This document shows, piece after piece, positions 51,191-59,773 of a stretch of 64,000 bases of DNA. Within the stretch, counting starts at the first letter, position 1. Each line of letters starts with the position of its first letter. The position numbers were made by a program, and so were the translations under genes. A model generated the notes under the pieces. That model did no database searches. It was not told the DNA's origin and saw nothing but the letters and a program-made list of their open reading frames with translations. The stretch lies in assembly GCF_000285495.1 (NCBI RefSeq), contig NZ_HE610980.1, positions 91,071 to 155,070 on the forward strand, read 5' to 3'. Origin of the DNA: Oceanobacillus massiliensis str. N'diop. GTDB taxonomy: Bacteria > Bacillota > Bacilli > Bacillales > Amphibacillaceae.

Positions 51191-51238
51191 AACAAAAACT
51201 ACCTCTCTTCTCAAGAAAGAAGGAGCTAGTTTTTGTTT
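51191..51238. terminator. Bidirectional terminator, acetoacetate-CoA ligase and DUF4097 genes
   Basis: ACAAAAACTA / TAGTTTTTGT outer arms with an inner CTCTTCT / AGAAAGAAGGAG-type stem between convergent stops. Confidence 0.68.
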
Positions 51239-52125
51239 CACTTACTATATAGCATAATATCCCCAGAGCCGGATTGGGCATGAATGGTCCCCTCTCCTGC
51301 ACCAATTGTACCTATCGTTTTATTTTTGACCTGCTGTGTTATCTCGATTGGCAAATTGGCTGCAATTTTCCCTGACCTTGTATTCATCATTACTGCTGCG
51401 CTTCCCCATTGTTGATCTACTGCGATTTTCATATCGCCGCTTCCGGTCTTTAGATCGACTGATCCATTCATTGCTTTGGAAATTTTCATGGAGCCAGATC
51501 CAGAAATTGCACTAAAATCTCCTGTATACTCATCCAGATCAATATCTCCCGATGAGGTCTTGGCCTCGATCGACAGAGCCTTGATATAATTAAGATCGAT
51601 ATCTCCTGATGAGGCATGAAAGGATAGAGTACCTGCGTTAACATGTTTCATTTCAATATCTCCTGAACCGGTTAAGATCTTCATTGTTTCACCCTTCAAA
51701 TCCCTTCCTGTTACATCCCCCGACCGCACTCTAATCGCGATACATGCAAACTGAAGACCAGCTGTATCGATATCACCCGACCCAGTGCGTATATCCCAGT
51801 TCCTGACAGCCGCTTCAGGAGCCGTCACAACTAATTTTGTACCTGATGAATAGGAGAATATAGAGCGTTCGGATGTTTCCAGTTGCTTTGCCTTCAGCTG
51901 AAGGACACCATTTCCAGATTCCGTTTTTAATATAGGGCCACCCTGATAGGTGTATAAAACGACACTTACCATTGGCTTATCATGAATTTGGATTTCAATA
52001 TCTGTACTGGAGGAAAAGATATCAATGTTTTCCACTTCTTCAATAGGAAAGCTTTCTGTTTGAAGAAGTTTCTGCCTTTTCCGACCAAGCTGGAGATTAA
52101 GAATTTTCAATGTAACATGCCCCAT
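51238..52125 (-). CDS. DUF4097-family protein (LiaG/YvlB-like)
   Basis: 295 residues, right-handed beta-helix-like repeats with recurring SGDI/SGSGDI turns (about six: RTGSGDID, RVRSGDVTG, TGSGDIEM, ASSGDIDL, TSSGDIDL, GSGSMKI). No signal peptide or membrane segment, unlike LiaG, so cytoplasmic or peripheral. Function unknown; related proteins occur with envelope-stress operons. The best RBS (GGGG) precedes an in-frame TTG five codons after the first ATG, so the start may be 52110. Not linked to neighbours. Confidence 0.72.
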   Translation of the reverse strand: MGHVTLKILNLQLGRKRQKLLQTESFPIEEVENIDIFSSSTDIEIQIHDKPMVSVVLYTYQGGPILKTESGNGVLQLKAKQLETSERSIFSYSSGTKLVVTAPEAAVRNWDIRTGSGDIDTAGLQFACIAIRVRSGDVTGRDLKGETMKILTGSGDIEMKHVNAGTLSFHASSGDIDLNYIKALSIEAKTSSGDIDLDEYTGDFSAISGSGSMKISKAMNGSVDLKTGSGDMKIAVDQQWGSAAVMMNTRSGKIAANLPIEITQQVKNKTIGTIGAGEGTIHAQSGSGDIMLYSK

Positions 52126-52225
52126 TTCTTTGAATTCTTTATATCTTAATTTTACGCGATTGACAAAATTGAGAGAACTGCCTGCAGAATGAATTCCTAT
52201 CGGCCTTAAGTCGGATAAGGGATAA

Positions 52226-52261
52226 ATAAAAAGGAATCACCTCGAATGAAATGATTCCTTC
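52226..52261 (-). terminator. Terminator after panF
   Basis: Minus strand AAGGAATCA / TGATTCCTT, nine-base stem, then TTTTTATTT. Confidence 0.82.
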
Positions 52262-52267
52262 ACATAA

Positions 52268-53707
52268 CTATACCTCTTCAGCAAGGCTATTCTTTTGATT
52301 CATTAGACTAAAGAATATATAGGCAATGAATGCCAAGACAATTGCTGTCACAACGGAATGGAATCCGAACGGCTGCGGATAGAATGATTCAAACACGATA
52401 TAGCTTACCACGCCTGTAATCATGGAAGCAATTGCTCCATACTTGTTTCCCCGTTTCCAATAGAGACCCATAACGATTGGCCAGATAAATGCTGCCTCAA
52501 GTCCTCCCATGGAAAATAAGTTCAGCCAGATAATCAAGTCTGGTGGATTTAGGCTCATGACAATGACAATAACACCCAGCACTCCTGTAATTCCCATACT
52601 CAACCCCTTTACCTTTGCATCTGCAGCATGGGGCTCTATATAATTCAAATAAATATCCTTTACAATTGTTGAACTCACCAGCAATAGCAGAGAATTCACC
52701 GTTGTCATGATAGCGGCCATTGGTGCAGCCAGTATGATCCCCGCAAGCCAGCTTGGCAGCACATGCTGGGCAAGAAGCGGCATCACAGTATCTCCAACTT
52801 CTACACCTGGCAGGACCGGACGGCCCAAGACTCCGATTAAATGCATATTCAGCATAATAAAACCGACCACAACCGTACTTACAATGATTCCTCGATGCAT
52901 CGATTTGGAGTTTTTATAGGACATGGCCCGTACAGCGATTTGCGGCAGTGCAACTGCTCCAACACCAACCAATACCCAAGATGATGATACATACGATATG
53001 GACAAATCTCCGGCTGCCCCAAAGGGGGTAATCAGATTGGGATTCTCCGCTGCAAGATCCGTCATAATCGCCGGAATCCCACCGCCGGCAATAATCACTG
53101 CAATCAATAATATTAGCGTACCTAATACCATTACGATACCTTGAAGTGTGTCCGTTAAGGCAACAGCCCTGAATCCGCCAATTACGACATATACAAGAAC
53201 CGAAATAGAAAAAATAAATAAAGAAGCTATATAGGATATCCCTGTCAGTGATTGAACCAAACGGCCTCCACCGATCCATTGTGCCGACATTGCTGAAAAG
53301 AGAAAGATTAATATACTGATAGCTGATAAGAGTACAACCCATTTTGATTGATAACGCTCTTTCAAGAAATCGACAATCGTAACCGCTTTATATTTTCGCG
53401 TCACGATAGCGAATTTCTTTCCTAATATCATTAATACAAAATAGCCTGTGGCCAATTGGGTCATCGATAACAATACCCAGCCAAGACCTTGATTATACGC
53501 AGTACCAGGCCCGCTCAGGAAACTGCTGGCACTCCCATAGGTAGTTACCATTGTCATCGCAAGTACAAACCCGCCAAGACTCCTTCCCCCAAGGAAATAT
53601 TCCTGTAAAAATGAATCTGTGTTCTTAACGAATTTTCCCGCCCAGATTCCAACTGCAAAAATAATGATTAAAAATAATACTAATGGTAATATCGCCTGCC
53701 AATTCAT
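52268..53707 (-). CDS. panF: Sodium/pantothenate symporter
   Basis: SSS-family transporter, 479 residues, about 13 membrane helices. Pantothenate-specific branch is supported by FLGGRSLGGFVLAMTMVTTYG, SASSFLSGPGTAYNQGLGW and AMSAQWIGGGRL, and by the preceding YhdT gene, a common PanF partner. Na+ binding residues sit in TM2 and TM9 region STIVKDIYLNY. Imports pantothenate for CoA. ATG at 53707; RBS GAGGAG about 13 bases upstream within yhdT. Confidence 0.92.
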   Translation of the reverse strand: MNWQAILPLVLFLIIIFAVGIWAGKFVKNTDSFLQEYFLGGRSLGGFVLAMTMVTTYGSASSFLSGPGTAYNQGLGWVLLSMTQLATGYFVLMILGKKFAIVTRKYKAVTIVDFLKERYQSKWVVLLSAISILIFLFSAMSAQWIGGGRLVQSLTGISYIASLFIFSISVLVYVVIGGFRAVALTDTLQGIVMVLGTLILLIAVIIAGGGIPAIMTDLAAENPNLITPFGAAGDLSISYVSSSWVLVGVGAVALPQIAVRAMSYKNSKSMHRGIIVSTVVVGFIMLNMHLIGVLGRPVLPGVEVGDTVMPLLAQHVLPSWLAGIILAAPMAAIMTTVNSLLLLVSSTIVKDIYLNYIEPHAADAKVKGLSMGITGVLGVIVIVMSLNPPDLIIWLNLFSMGGLEAAFIWPIVMGLYWKRGNKYGAIASMITGVVSYIVFESFYPQPFGFHSVVTAIVLAFIAYIFFSLMNQKNSLAEEV

Positions 53708-53713
53708 ATCTTT

Positions 53714-53992
53714 TTATATCTCCTCATCTTCTAATGGTAGATCTGTAAAGAATAACTTTAATACAATCCATATCAGGATAACCATTACGATAAATCCAAG
53801 GATACAACTATAAAAGAACCATGCCGGAAACCCTAGTATATAGTTATATTCAGAGGGATCCTTACTACCTAATCCATAGGCAAATCCAAACCACCAGATA
53901 AAATTAAAAAGAACTAACCCAACCCCTATCAGCGCTTCTTTACCGGCTATTTTAAATCGTTTATCCTCATGATTAATATGGGGCTTATCCAT
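53714..53992 (-). CDS. yhdT: YhdT-family membrane protein (DUF997)
   Basis: 92 residues, two membrane helices (about 20-42 and 55-80) with FNFIWWFGFAYGLGSKDPSE and GFPAWFFYSCILGFI, the DUF997 pattern. Its partner PanF starts six bases later. Expected small accessory of the pantothenate symporter. Good RBS GGAGGTA upstream of the ATG. Confidence 0.88.
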   Translation of the reverse strand: MDKPHINHEDKRFKIAGKEALIGVGLVLFNFIWWFGFAYGLGSKDPSEYNYILGFPAWFFYSCILGFIVMVILIWIVLKLFFTDLPLEDEEI

Positions 53993-54083
53993 CCTAAATA
54001 CCTCCTAATTTCACAACTGCATGGATTAAAAGATTACTAGTTCCAATATAATGGAAAGCGGTTATAAATGTAAACAAGTATAT

Positions 54084-54126
54084 AAAAAAGAGGGTTCGAC
54101 CTTTATATCGGCCGAACCCTCTTTCA
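54084..54126 (-). terminator. Terminator after secreted nuclease/nucleotidase gene
   Basis: AAAGAGGGTTCG / CGAACCCTCTTT, twelve-base stem, then TTTTTTATA on the minus strand. Confidence 0.85.
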
Positions 54127-54133
54127 ATAGAAC

Positions 54134-57100
54134 CTACTTCAGATTAACTTTCAATACCTTACTCTGCACATCCGCCATTTCAAATGTTACTGCATCCTCT
54201 CCATTTGTCACGGTTAATGTTACTTCTTTGTCTTTCAAGATATCTACCTGCTTTTTATTAAGCAATAATGCTCTTGGTTTTTTCTTATTGTAAATGTTAA
54301 TCGAAACATGCGACCCTGCTTCTACTGCCTCCAAGTCTGCTGTATAAACAGTTGCAGTTCCATTATTTTTCTTTGGCTCTATTTCGACTAGTTTCGGTTC
54401 TTCTTCCTCATCCTCCCCAGGAACTTCCTCCGTCTCCGAAATCCTTCCCTCTGGGCCATAGACAATTGGATTCGATTCTGTACTGTTCAGGCTTTGGACA
54501 AAATCAACTGTTGCATCAATATCTGCCGGTCCCATAACCGGATTTTGACCCAGGTCATTTATTGATCCTTCAGAAGTACCCATATAGTTATTGACTGTCA
54601 GCGTATATGTCGCATCCTCATCAATCGGGGTACCATCCGGGAATGTAATATCTACCACTTCATTCAATTCTCGGTTCCATGTATAATGCAATCCACTAAT
54701 ACTATAATCCGGTCCATAAGACGGGTCCAACTGTTCATTAATGATTGGGTAAAGATCTGCTCCTTTAATTTCCACCATCATTAATGTATTGCCAAACGGC
54801 TGGATATTATAGAGGTCTCCCCAAGTAACTTCACCGGCCAGCAGATCATCACGGATTCCACCGCCATTCATCATAGCAAAATCACTTTCCATTGCCCAGT
54901 TCATTCCATCTGCGATCAAGTTTCCTAGTCCGTGATCTCCGTCATTGGTATAATCACCGACTAAATCCTGTGCATTATATCCGACGACTTCATTGATGAT
55001 GGGTGCAATTTGCTCAGCGTAAAATTGCAGTGTTTCTGCAACCGTCTCTTCCGGTGTATAGTCCTCTTGTTTGACGAATACAACTTCGGCTTCCTTATTT
55101 ACGATGTCTCCTGTTGTACGGTCAATTTCCAGGTCAACATCAGCAAATGCCTTTCCATATTCAGATGCCTGCACGATTAATTTATTGTCGACTACAGCGT
55201 TATTTACGGCATGATTATGGGCTGCAAAGATAACATCTACTGCATCATCAACCGTATTGGCAAGTTCTGCCGCCTCCCCAGTCGCCTCTTCTCCAGACTG
55301 ATATGCCGGCATATGAGCCAGGACGATAATCGCCTCCACTCCCTGCTCTTTCAATTCCGCAGCGGCTTCATTTACTGCCTGTGCCTCATCGGTAAAAGCA
55401 ATATTTTCCAACGAAGCTGGCATGACCATATTTACCGTTTCCTGTGTGTTTACGCCAATAAAGCCGATTTTCTCACCATCTACCTCTTCAATGGTATATG
55501 GATCAAGGAATCTTTCACCAGTATCTTCATAGACACAGTTGGCACAAAGCACCGGGAAGTTCATTCCATCGTAGTTTGCTGTTCCAAGCCCCTCCGGATG
55601 TTCACCGCCTTCAATCATGCGTAATAATTCAGGCAATCCTTCATCAAATTCATGATTTCCGACTGTACCGACATCAAAACCTAATTCCTCCATGATTTCC
55701 ACTGTCGGTTCATCCTGCAATAGGCCGGAAACCGGAGAGCTTCCGCCAATCATGTCTCCTGCGTGCACAAGCAATGTATTTTCATTATCCTGCTCCCGCT
55801 CTTTAATCGCTGAAGCTGTATAGTCCATGCGGCCATACATATCAGAAGTGCCATCCCCATCCGGATCGAGCATATATTCCTGATCGATCTTACCATGCAA
55901 ATCATTCATACTTAAAAGCTGTAATTCTAGTATATTATTATCCGGAACATCTTCACCGGATGGGACATATCCGAATGACTCCGCTTCTTCAGCACTCGAG
56001 AAGAAGATTCGTTTCTCAACGGGAACGTCCATCCAATCATTTGGCTCTACATATTCCATTGTGTCAGAGTTACCAACATAGCGCAGAAAACCCTTTTGAT
56101 CATCATTTGCACGGAAGGCAAATGGTAATTCCAATAATGGATTCTCAGGATTCCAAATTACCAGTCCGGCATCCTTTGCATCTTTAACAGCCTCCTGATA
56201 AAGCGGATACGACTCTTCATCGATTGGGGCTATAAAATACGATGAAGCATAACCCTGTGCAACCATTTCCAAGTTTACATTCAACTCATCCTCAGCGCGG
56301 ATAACCTCGGCCAAAATTCTGCCGTAATCATCTGTTGGCTCATCACCAATCTTCAACAGAATTTCATCACCAGGTTGAAGCAGTTCGTTCATATAGGACT
56401 TTGCCAATTCACCATAATGCTGCTGATTCTCGTTTATTTCCTGTCTCTCTGGATCATCGTTCTTCGCTGCATACGTTTCTGCAGTGTCCATATTCAAGAA
56501 ACGTACTCTTGTTTCACCAAATACAGGGGTTTCAATACGGATAGTATCTCCATCTGTGATACTATCAACCGTAGTTTCATAATAACCAGCTGCAGATGGC
56601 GGCTCCGGCTGTTCCTCCGCAATCTCCAAATCCGACTGCTCAGTAGGAATCAGCTGATAATCATTATATTGACTTATAATTGCTGTAACATCGTACCATG
56701 TACCCGATGCCAATTGAGCGATATCCAGTGCACTCTCCATGATACGCAGTGTTGTACCATTAAAATCTGCATCTGTTAACGATACATTGTAACCACCGCC
56801 AGCAGGAGCAGATGGAATGTTGTTAATGAAGCCATTAACTTGAACCAATTCACCTTCTAAAGACTCAGCAATTGCGGGGTCTTGCAGATCTTTAAGCGTT
56901 ATTTGCTGTGCTTCCGGCAATTCTAAACCAGTCTCCAATACTTCTATTGAAGTTGGTATAATTTCTTTCAACCCGTTATAGGTGTCCAGCGTTCCAACAA
57001 CTTTTACGCTATCCCCTTTATGAAGGTCCGGCAATTCACCTTGCTCAAAGGAAAAGAGATTAATGCCACCAGTTTCATCTTGTATGTAAGTAGTAAACTG

Positions 57101-57841
57101 GGCGCCAGTACTGATTGCGGCATTATCTGTTGTTACAGTTCCCTCTACCTCAACTGCTGTTCCATCATTTAACTGACGGGCTTCTTCAATCGAATACTCT
57201 CCAGCTTCAGGATCGGGTTCGCCTGGTTCCTCTGGTGGTTCTGTTGGTTCAACGCCATCCATTGTATGTGAACCCAAGTATGCAAATGTATCTCTTCCAT
57301 ATTCATCATATTGTGTTTCGTCATAAACTTCCGAAGGCGCGGTAACAGCCGATTTTCTTACCATTGTTACGTCCTTTGCAAAGTCAGCATCCACGCCAAC
57401 ATTACCGAATTCATCGATTAATACTCCATCCTTTTTCAATGCCAGTACATCATCACCATTAAAATTAATCACAGCGTTATTTTCGAAATCTGCCTTATCG
57501 AGAATTTCCTGTGCGGAACTACCATGAGCAAGGACAAGCACATCTCCTTGTTCAACTGTTCCAGAAAGTTCCAATGTCTGACTAGCGGTGGAAGCACCAT
57601 TACTGTATAGCTCTACAGTATACCCCTCAAGATCCACCTCACTTCCCGTACCATTGTAAATCTCCAATGCCTTGTTATAAGAACTTCCTTCTACATATTC
57701 AGAAATGAATAAATCCTCTGCTGTTGCTTCTTGATTGCTATTGGCAGCAGCCGAGACAGCTAATGCCGGTGTAAAATTCATTAAAATCAGGACTGCAATC
57801 AGAAACATGCTAACGGTCTTTTTACTAGCCATCATTTTCAT
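54134..57841 (-). CDS. Secreted multidomain nuclease / 5'-nucleotidase (YhcR-like)
   Basis: 1235 residues. Signal peptide to about residue 32 (VSAAANS). Then: a lamin-tail domain about 42-165 (DLFISEYVEGSSYNKALEIY); two OB-type nucleic-acid modules about 215-405 (TFLQDETGG-like TTYIQDETGGINLFS, PAGGGYNVSLTDADF); a thermonuclease (SNase) domain about 418-575 (DGDTIRIETP, RVRFLNMDTAET, DDYGRILAEV); a metallophosphatase about 645-900 (LSMNDLHGKID, VHAGDMIGGSSPVS, VGNHEFDEG, FAAHNHAVNN); and a 5'-nucleotidase C-domain about 935-1125 (NGGGIRDDLLAGE, PFGNTLMMVEIKG). No LPXTG-type anchor ends it. Degrades extracellular nucleic acid and frees phosphate. Pho-box-like hexamers lie upstream. Confidence 0.93.
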   Translation of the reverse strand: MKMMASKKTVSMFLIAVLILMNFTPALAVSAAANSNQEATAEDLFISEYVEGSSYNKALEIYNGTGSEVDLEGYTVELYSNGASTASQTLELSGTVEQGDVLVLAHGSSAQEILDKADFENNAVINFNGDDVLALKKDGVLIDEFGNVGVDADFAKDVTMVRKSAVTAPSEVYDETQYDEYGRDTFAYLGSHTMDGVEPTEPPEEPGEPDPEAGEYSIEEARQLNDGTAVEVEGTVTTDNAAISTGAQFTTYIQDETGGINLFSFEQGELPDLHKGDSVKVVGTLDTYNGLKEIIPTSIEVLETGLELPEAQQITLKDLQDPAIAESLEGELVQVNGFINNIPSAPAGGGYNVSLTDADFNGTTLRIMESALDIAQLASGTWYDVTAIISQYNDYQLIPTEQSDLEIAEEQPEPPSAAGYYETTVDSITDGDTIRIETPVFGETRVRFLNMDTAETYAAKNDDPERQEINENQQHYGELAKSYMNELLQPGDEILLKIGDEPTDDYGRILAEVIRAEDELNVNLEMVAQGYASSYFIAPIDEESYPLYQEAVKDAKDAGLVIWNPENPLLELPFAFRANDDQKGFLRYVGNSDTMEYVEPNDWMDVPVEKRIFFSSAEEAESFGYVPSGEDVPDNNILELQLLSMNDLHGKIDQEYMLDPDGDGTSDMYGRMDYTASAIKEREQDNENTLLVHAGDMIGGSSPVSGLLQDEPTVEIMEELGFDVGTVGNHEFDEGLPELLRMIEGGEHPEGLGTANYDGMNFPVLCANCVYEDTGERFLDPYTIEEVDGEKIGFIGVNTQETVNMVMPASLENIAFTDEAQAVNEAAAELKEQGVEAIIVLAHMPAYQSGEEATGEAAELANTVDDAVDVIFAAHNHAVNNAVVDNKLIVQASEYGKAFADVDLEIDRTTGDIVNKEAEVVFVKQEDYTPEETVAETLQFYAEQIAPIINEVVGYNAQDLVGDYTNDGDHGLGNLIADGMNWAMESDFAMMNGGGIRDDLLAGEVTWGDLYNIQPFGNTLMMVEIKGADLYPIINEQLDPSYGPDYSISGLHYTWNRELNEVVDITFPDGTPIDEDATYTLTVNNYMGTSEGSINDLGQNPVMGPADIDATVDFVQSLNSTESNPIVYGPEGRISETEEVPGEDEEEEPKLVEIEPKKNNGTATVYTADLEAVEAGSHVSINIYNKKKPRALLLNKKQVDILKDKEVTLTVTNGEDAVTFEMADVQSKVLKVNLK

Positions 57842-57954
57842 TGGTACCCTCCATTTATCATGATATTTATACTAGTTACGAGTTTTGTTGACAGTATTCG
57901 CACTAGTCTCTTTTTAAATATTGCATAAAAACGACTCGGTTTCCACGAGATATT

Positions 57955-57971
57955 TGTAAATATATTGTAAA
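57955..57971 (-). promoter_or_regulatory. Possible Pho box of the nuclease/nucleotidase gene
   Basis: Minus strand TTTACA-N5-TTTACA, two hexamers with 11-bp period as in PhoP boxes, 114 bases before the start codon. Only two of four expected hexamers are clear. Confidence 0.4.
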
Positions 57972-58125
57972 TTCAGACCATTTATACTATATTTTTAGAT
58001 AAATGGTTAATTAGTCCTGATCGAAATCTTTCATTTAAAATTTTATAGGATTACAAAAAGAGGGGGGTCTGAAAATTATTCTTGAAAAATAGAAGAAGAA
58101 TCGATATAATGTAAATTGCAGCTTC

Positions 58126-58198
58126 GGGGCATTAGCTCAGCTGGGAGAGCGCTTCGCTGGCAGCGAAGAGGTCAGCGGTTCGAGCCCGCTATGCTCCA
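58126..58198 (+). tRNA. tRNA-Ala (GGC anticodon)
   Basis: 73 nt. Acceptor GGGGCAT / ATGCTCC, D-arm TTAGCTCAGCTGGGAGAGC, anticodon stem CTTCG / CGAAG with loop CTGGCAG (anticodon GGC, decoding GCC/GCT), T-arm GTCAGCGGTTCGAGCCCGC, discriminator A. CCA is not encoded. A stand-alone gene with its own terminator. Confidence 0.95.
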
Positions 58199-58205
58199 TA
58201 ACGAA

Positions 58206-58236
58206 AACCCTTGATAATCAAGGGCTTTTTCTTTTT
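58206..58236 (+). terminator. Terminator after tRNA-Ala
   Basis: CCCTTGAT / ATCAAGGG stem, then CTTTTTC. Confidence 0.8.
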
Positions 58237-58320
58237 ATTCGGATTGATTGAAGGGCAAGTCACCAGTCACCCTAATAAGAACGGGCTAAATAATAGCCAT
58301 CCATATTGAAGTTATTTCTA

Positions 58321-58776
58321 TCACGCAGTAATATTTTTAATGACTGCCATTTCCTTCCCGAACCTATCACCATTATCAATAAAACCCAAACTAGCGTAAA
58401 GATTATGTGCTCCTAAATTTTCAGGATGATAACCTACAACAACTTTTTTCGCATCCGATAGTTTCTCCATCTCTTCAATCATTAATTTAGTTGCAGCTTT
58501 GCCTATACCGTTGCCTTGATATTTCTTATCTACCATTATTCTATATACCCAATAACCACCAAGTTCTTCTTGAACAGAATTGTACATCAAAAAGCCAACT
58601 ACTTTCTCTTCAGCATAGATAGCATATGGCTTTAATGTTGGCTCAAACTTTGACTGAGCTATAGATATTGCATTAGGCTCAATATATTCTCTTTGTTCTT
58701 CTGACACTTCTAATTCACAACATTCATACCAGTTTTCCGCATTTAATTCTACAATTTCCACTTTTTCTTTACCCAT
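58321..58776 (-). CDS. GNAT N-acetyltransferase (BltD/polyamine-like)
   Basis: 151 residues. Marks: NWYECCELEVSEEQREYIEPN (acidic, acceptor-binding start as in spermidine acetyltransferases), YRIMVDKKYQGNGIGKAATKL (acetyl-CoA loop QGNGIG) and NLGAHNLYASLGF. Polyamine acceptance is a guess from resemblance. RBS AAAGGGGA before the ATG. A possible 18-codon upstream ORF precedes it. Confidence 0.85.
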   Translation of the reverse strand: MGKEKVEIVELNAENWYECCELEVSEEQREYIEPNAISIAQSKFEPTLKPYAIYAEEKVVGFLMYNSVQEELGGYWVYRIMVDKKYQGNGIGKAATKLMIEEMEKLSDAKKVVVGYHPENLGAHNLYASLGFIDNGDRFGKEMAVIKNITA

Positions 58777-58817
58777 AATTTTCCCCTTTCAAAATTCGGG
58801 GAAATGCTAAACTAATT

Positions 58818-58874
58818 TTAATTAGCCATTATCCCCTTGTATCCGTTATTTATAAAAATGATATTTTTTGTCAT
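58818..58874 (-). CDS. Possible 18-aa leader ORF before GNAT gene
   Basis: ATG at 58874 has AAAGGGGGC upstream at good distance and encodes MTKNIIFINNGYKGIMAN, then TAA, 41 bases before the GNAT start. Coding status rests only on the RBS. The rest of 58875-58976 shows no gene. Confidence 0.3.
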   Translation of the reverse strand: MTKNIIFINNGYKGIMAN

Positions 58875-58976
58875 AATGAACGCCCCCTTTAGCAACTATT
58901 GCTTAAAAGTTTTAGACTTCTTAAGTATACTATTTTTTCTGTAAATAAACAGTCCAAATTTCCTCCGCTCCAACAT

Positions 58977-59012
58977 AAAAAGCCTGCATCCAATAAAGTA
59001 GATGCAGCTTTC
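58977..59012 (-). terminator. Terminator after lipoprotein gene
   Basis: Minus strand GCTGCATC ... GATGCAGGC stem, then TTTTTATG. Confidence 0.75.
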
Positions 59013-59044
59013 TTTGGTTTGAAATAAAGTTAGCTAACTAGTCA

Positions 59045-59701
59045 TTAAAATTCAATTTGAATGGTCTCCCCTTCTGCAAGTGGTTCTTCTTCCATATTAA
59101 AAACGTCACTCGTGGTAATGTTTATATTAGAAAGATTCTCTGGATCTGTTTTATCGATAATAAATGCCAGTTCCCCGGATTTCTCTTCCTGCTGCTTGAG
59201 CTGACCATGAAGGCTCTGTAAATAGAAATCATCCTCAAAGTCTTTCATTTCCCCCTCATTCGTCTCCAGAATCGATACAGGGGCAAAATCCACTGTCTGG
59301 CTAGCATTATTTTTAACAGTAACTTTTAATTTCACATAATTAAAATTGGTCTCATTGTGGGTAAATCCATGAAAGTAATCGATTAGATGGTTTGCTGGAA
59401 TATAATTCATTACCTTCACTTCATCGATCGTCAATTCTATTGGGCCAAGCGTATGCGCACTCTTATGATCCGATAGTGCCTTTAGGATTACTTCTCCATC
59501 CTCGTCACCGAATGATTGGTCGATTTCCTTTAATGTATCGGTAGCTGGGGCTTGAGGATTATTCGTATATTTATCTCCATTCTGCAGGGAAGCAGCTTGT
59601 ACCTGATTATTTCCCCCCCGCGATTCCCCCTTTGATTCATTGTTCACATTACAACCGGCAAGTAACGCCGCAGCCATAATGGCTAACATAATCTTTCGCA
59701 A
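59045..59701 (-). CDS. Lipoprotein with Ig-like (DUF4352-type) domain
   Basis: 218 residues. Lipobox LLAGC (Cys about 17) after a short hydrophobic signal. Asn/Gln-rich linker, then beta-type sequence with the usual HTLGPIELTIDEVKVM, NFNYVKLKVTVKNNASQTVDFAP and KSGELAFIIDK of DUF4352/telokin-like domains. TTG start with GGAGGG upstream. It follows alkaline phosphatase with a hairpin between, so expression may be partly linked. Confidence 0.8.
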   Translation of the reverse strand: MRKIMLAIMAAALLAGCNVNNESKGESRGGNNQVQAASLQNGDKYTNNPQAPATDTLKEIDQSFGDEDGEVILKALSDHKSAHTLGPIELTIDEVKVMNYIPANHLIDYFHGFTHNETNFNYVKLKVTVKNNASQTVDFAPVSILETNEGEMKDFEDDFYLQSLHGQLKQQEEKSGELAFIIDKTDPENLSNINITTSDVFNMEEEPLAEGETIQIEF

Positions 59702-59729
59702 TGATATCCCTCCAGTCTAAGTGGCTAAA

Positions 59730-59767
59730 AAAGATAAGAATCCTGCTGCTCTTTTCGCAGCAGGGCT
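59730..59767 (-). terminator. Terminator after alkaline phosphatase
   Basis: Minus strand CCCTGCTG ... AGCAGCAGG stem; T-rich tail (TTCTTATCTTTTTT). Confidence 0.65.
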
Positions 59768-59773
59768 TCTTAA

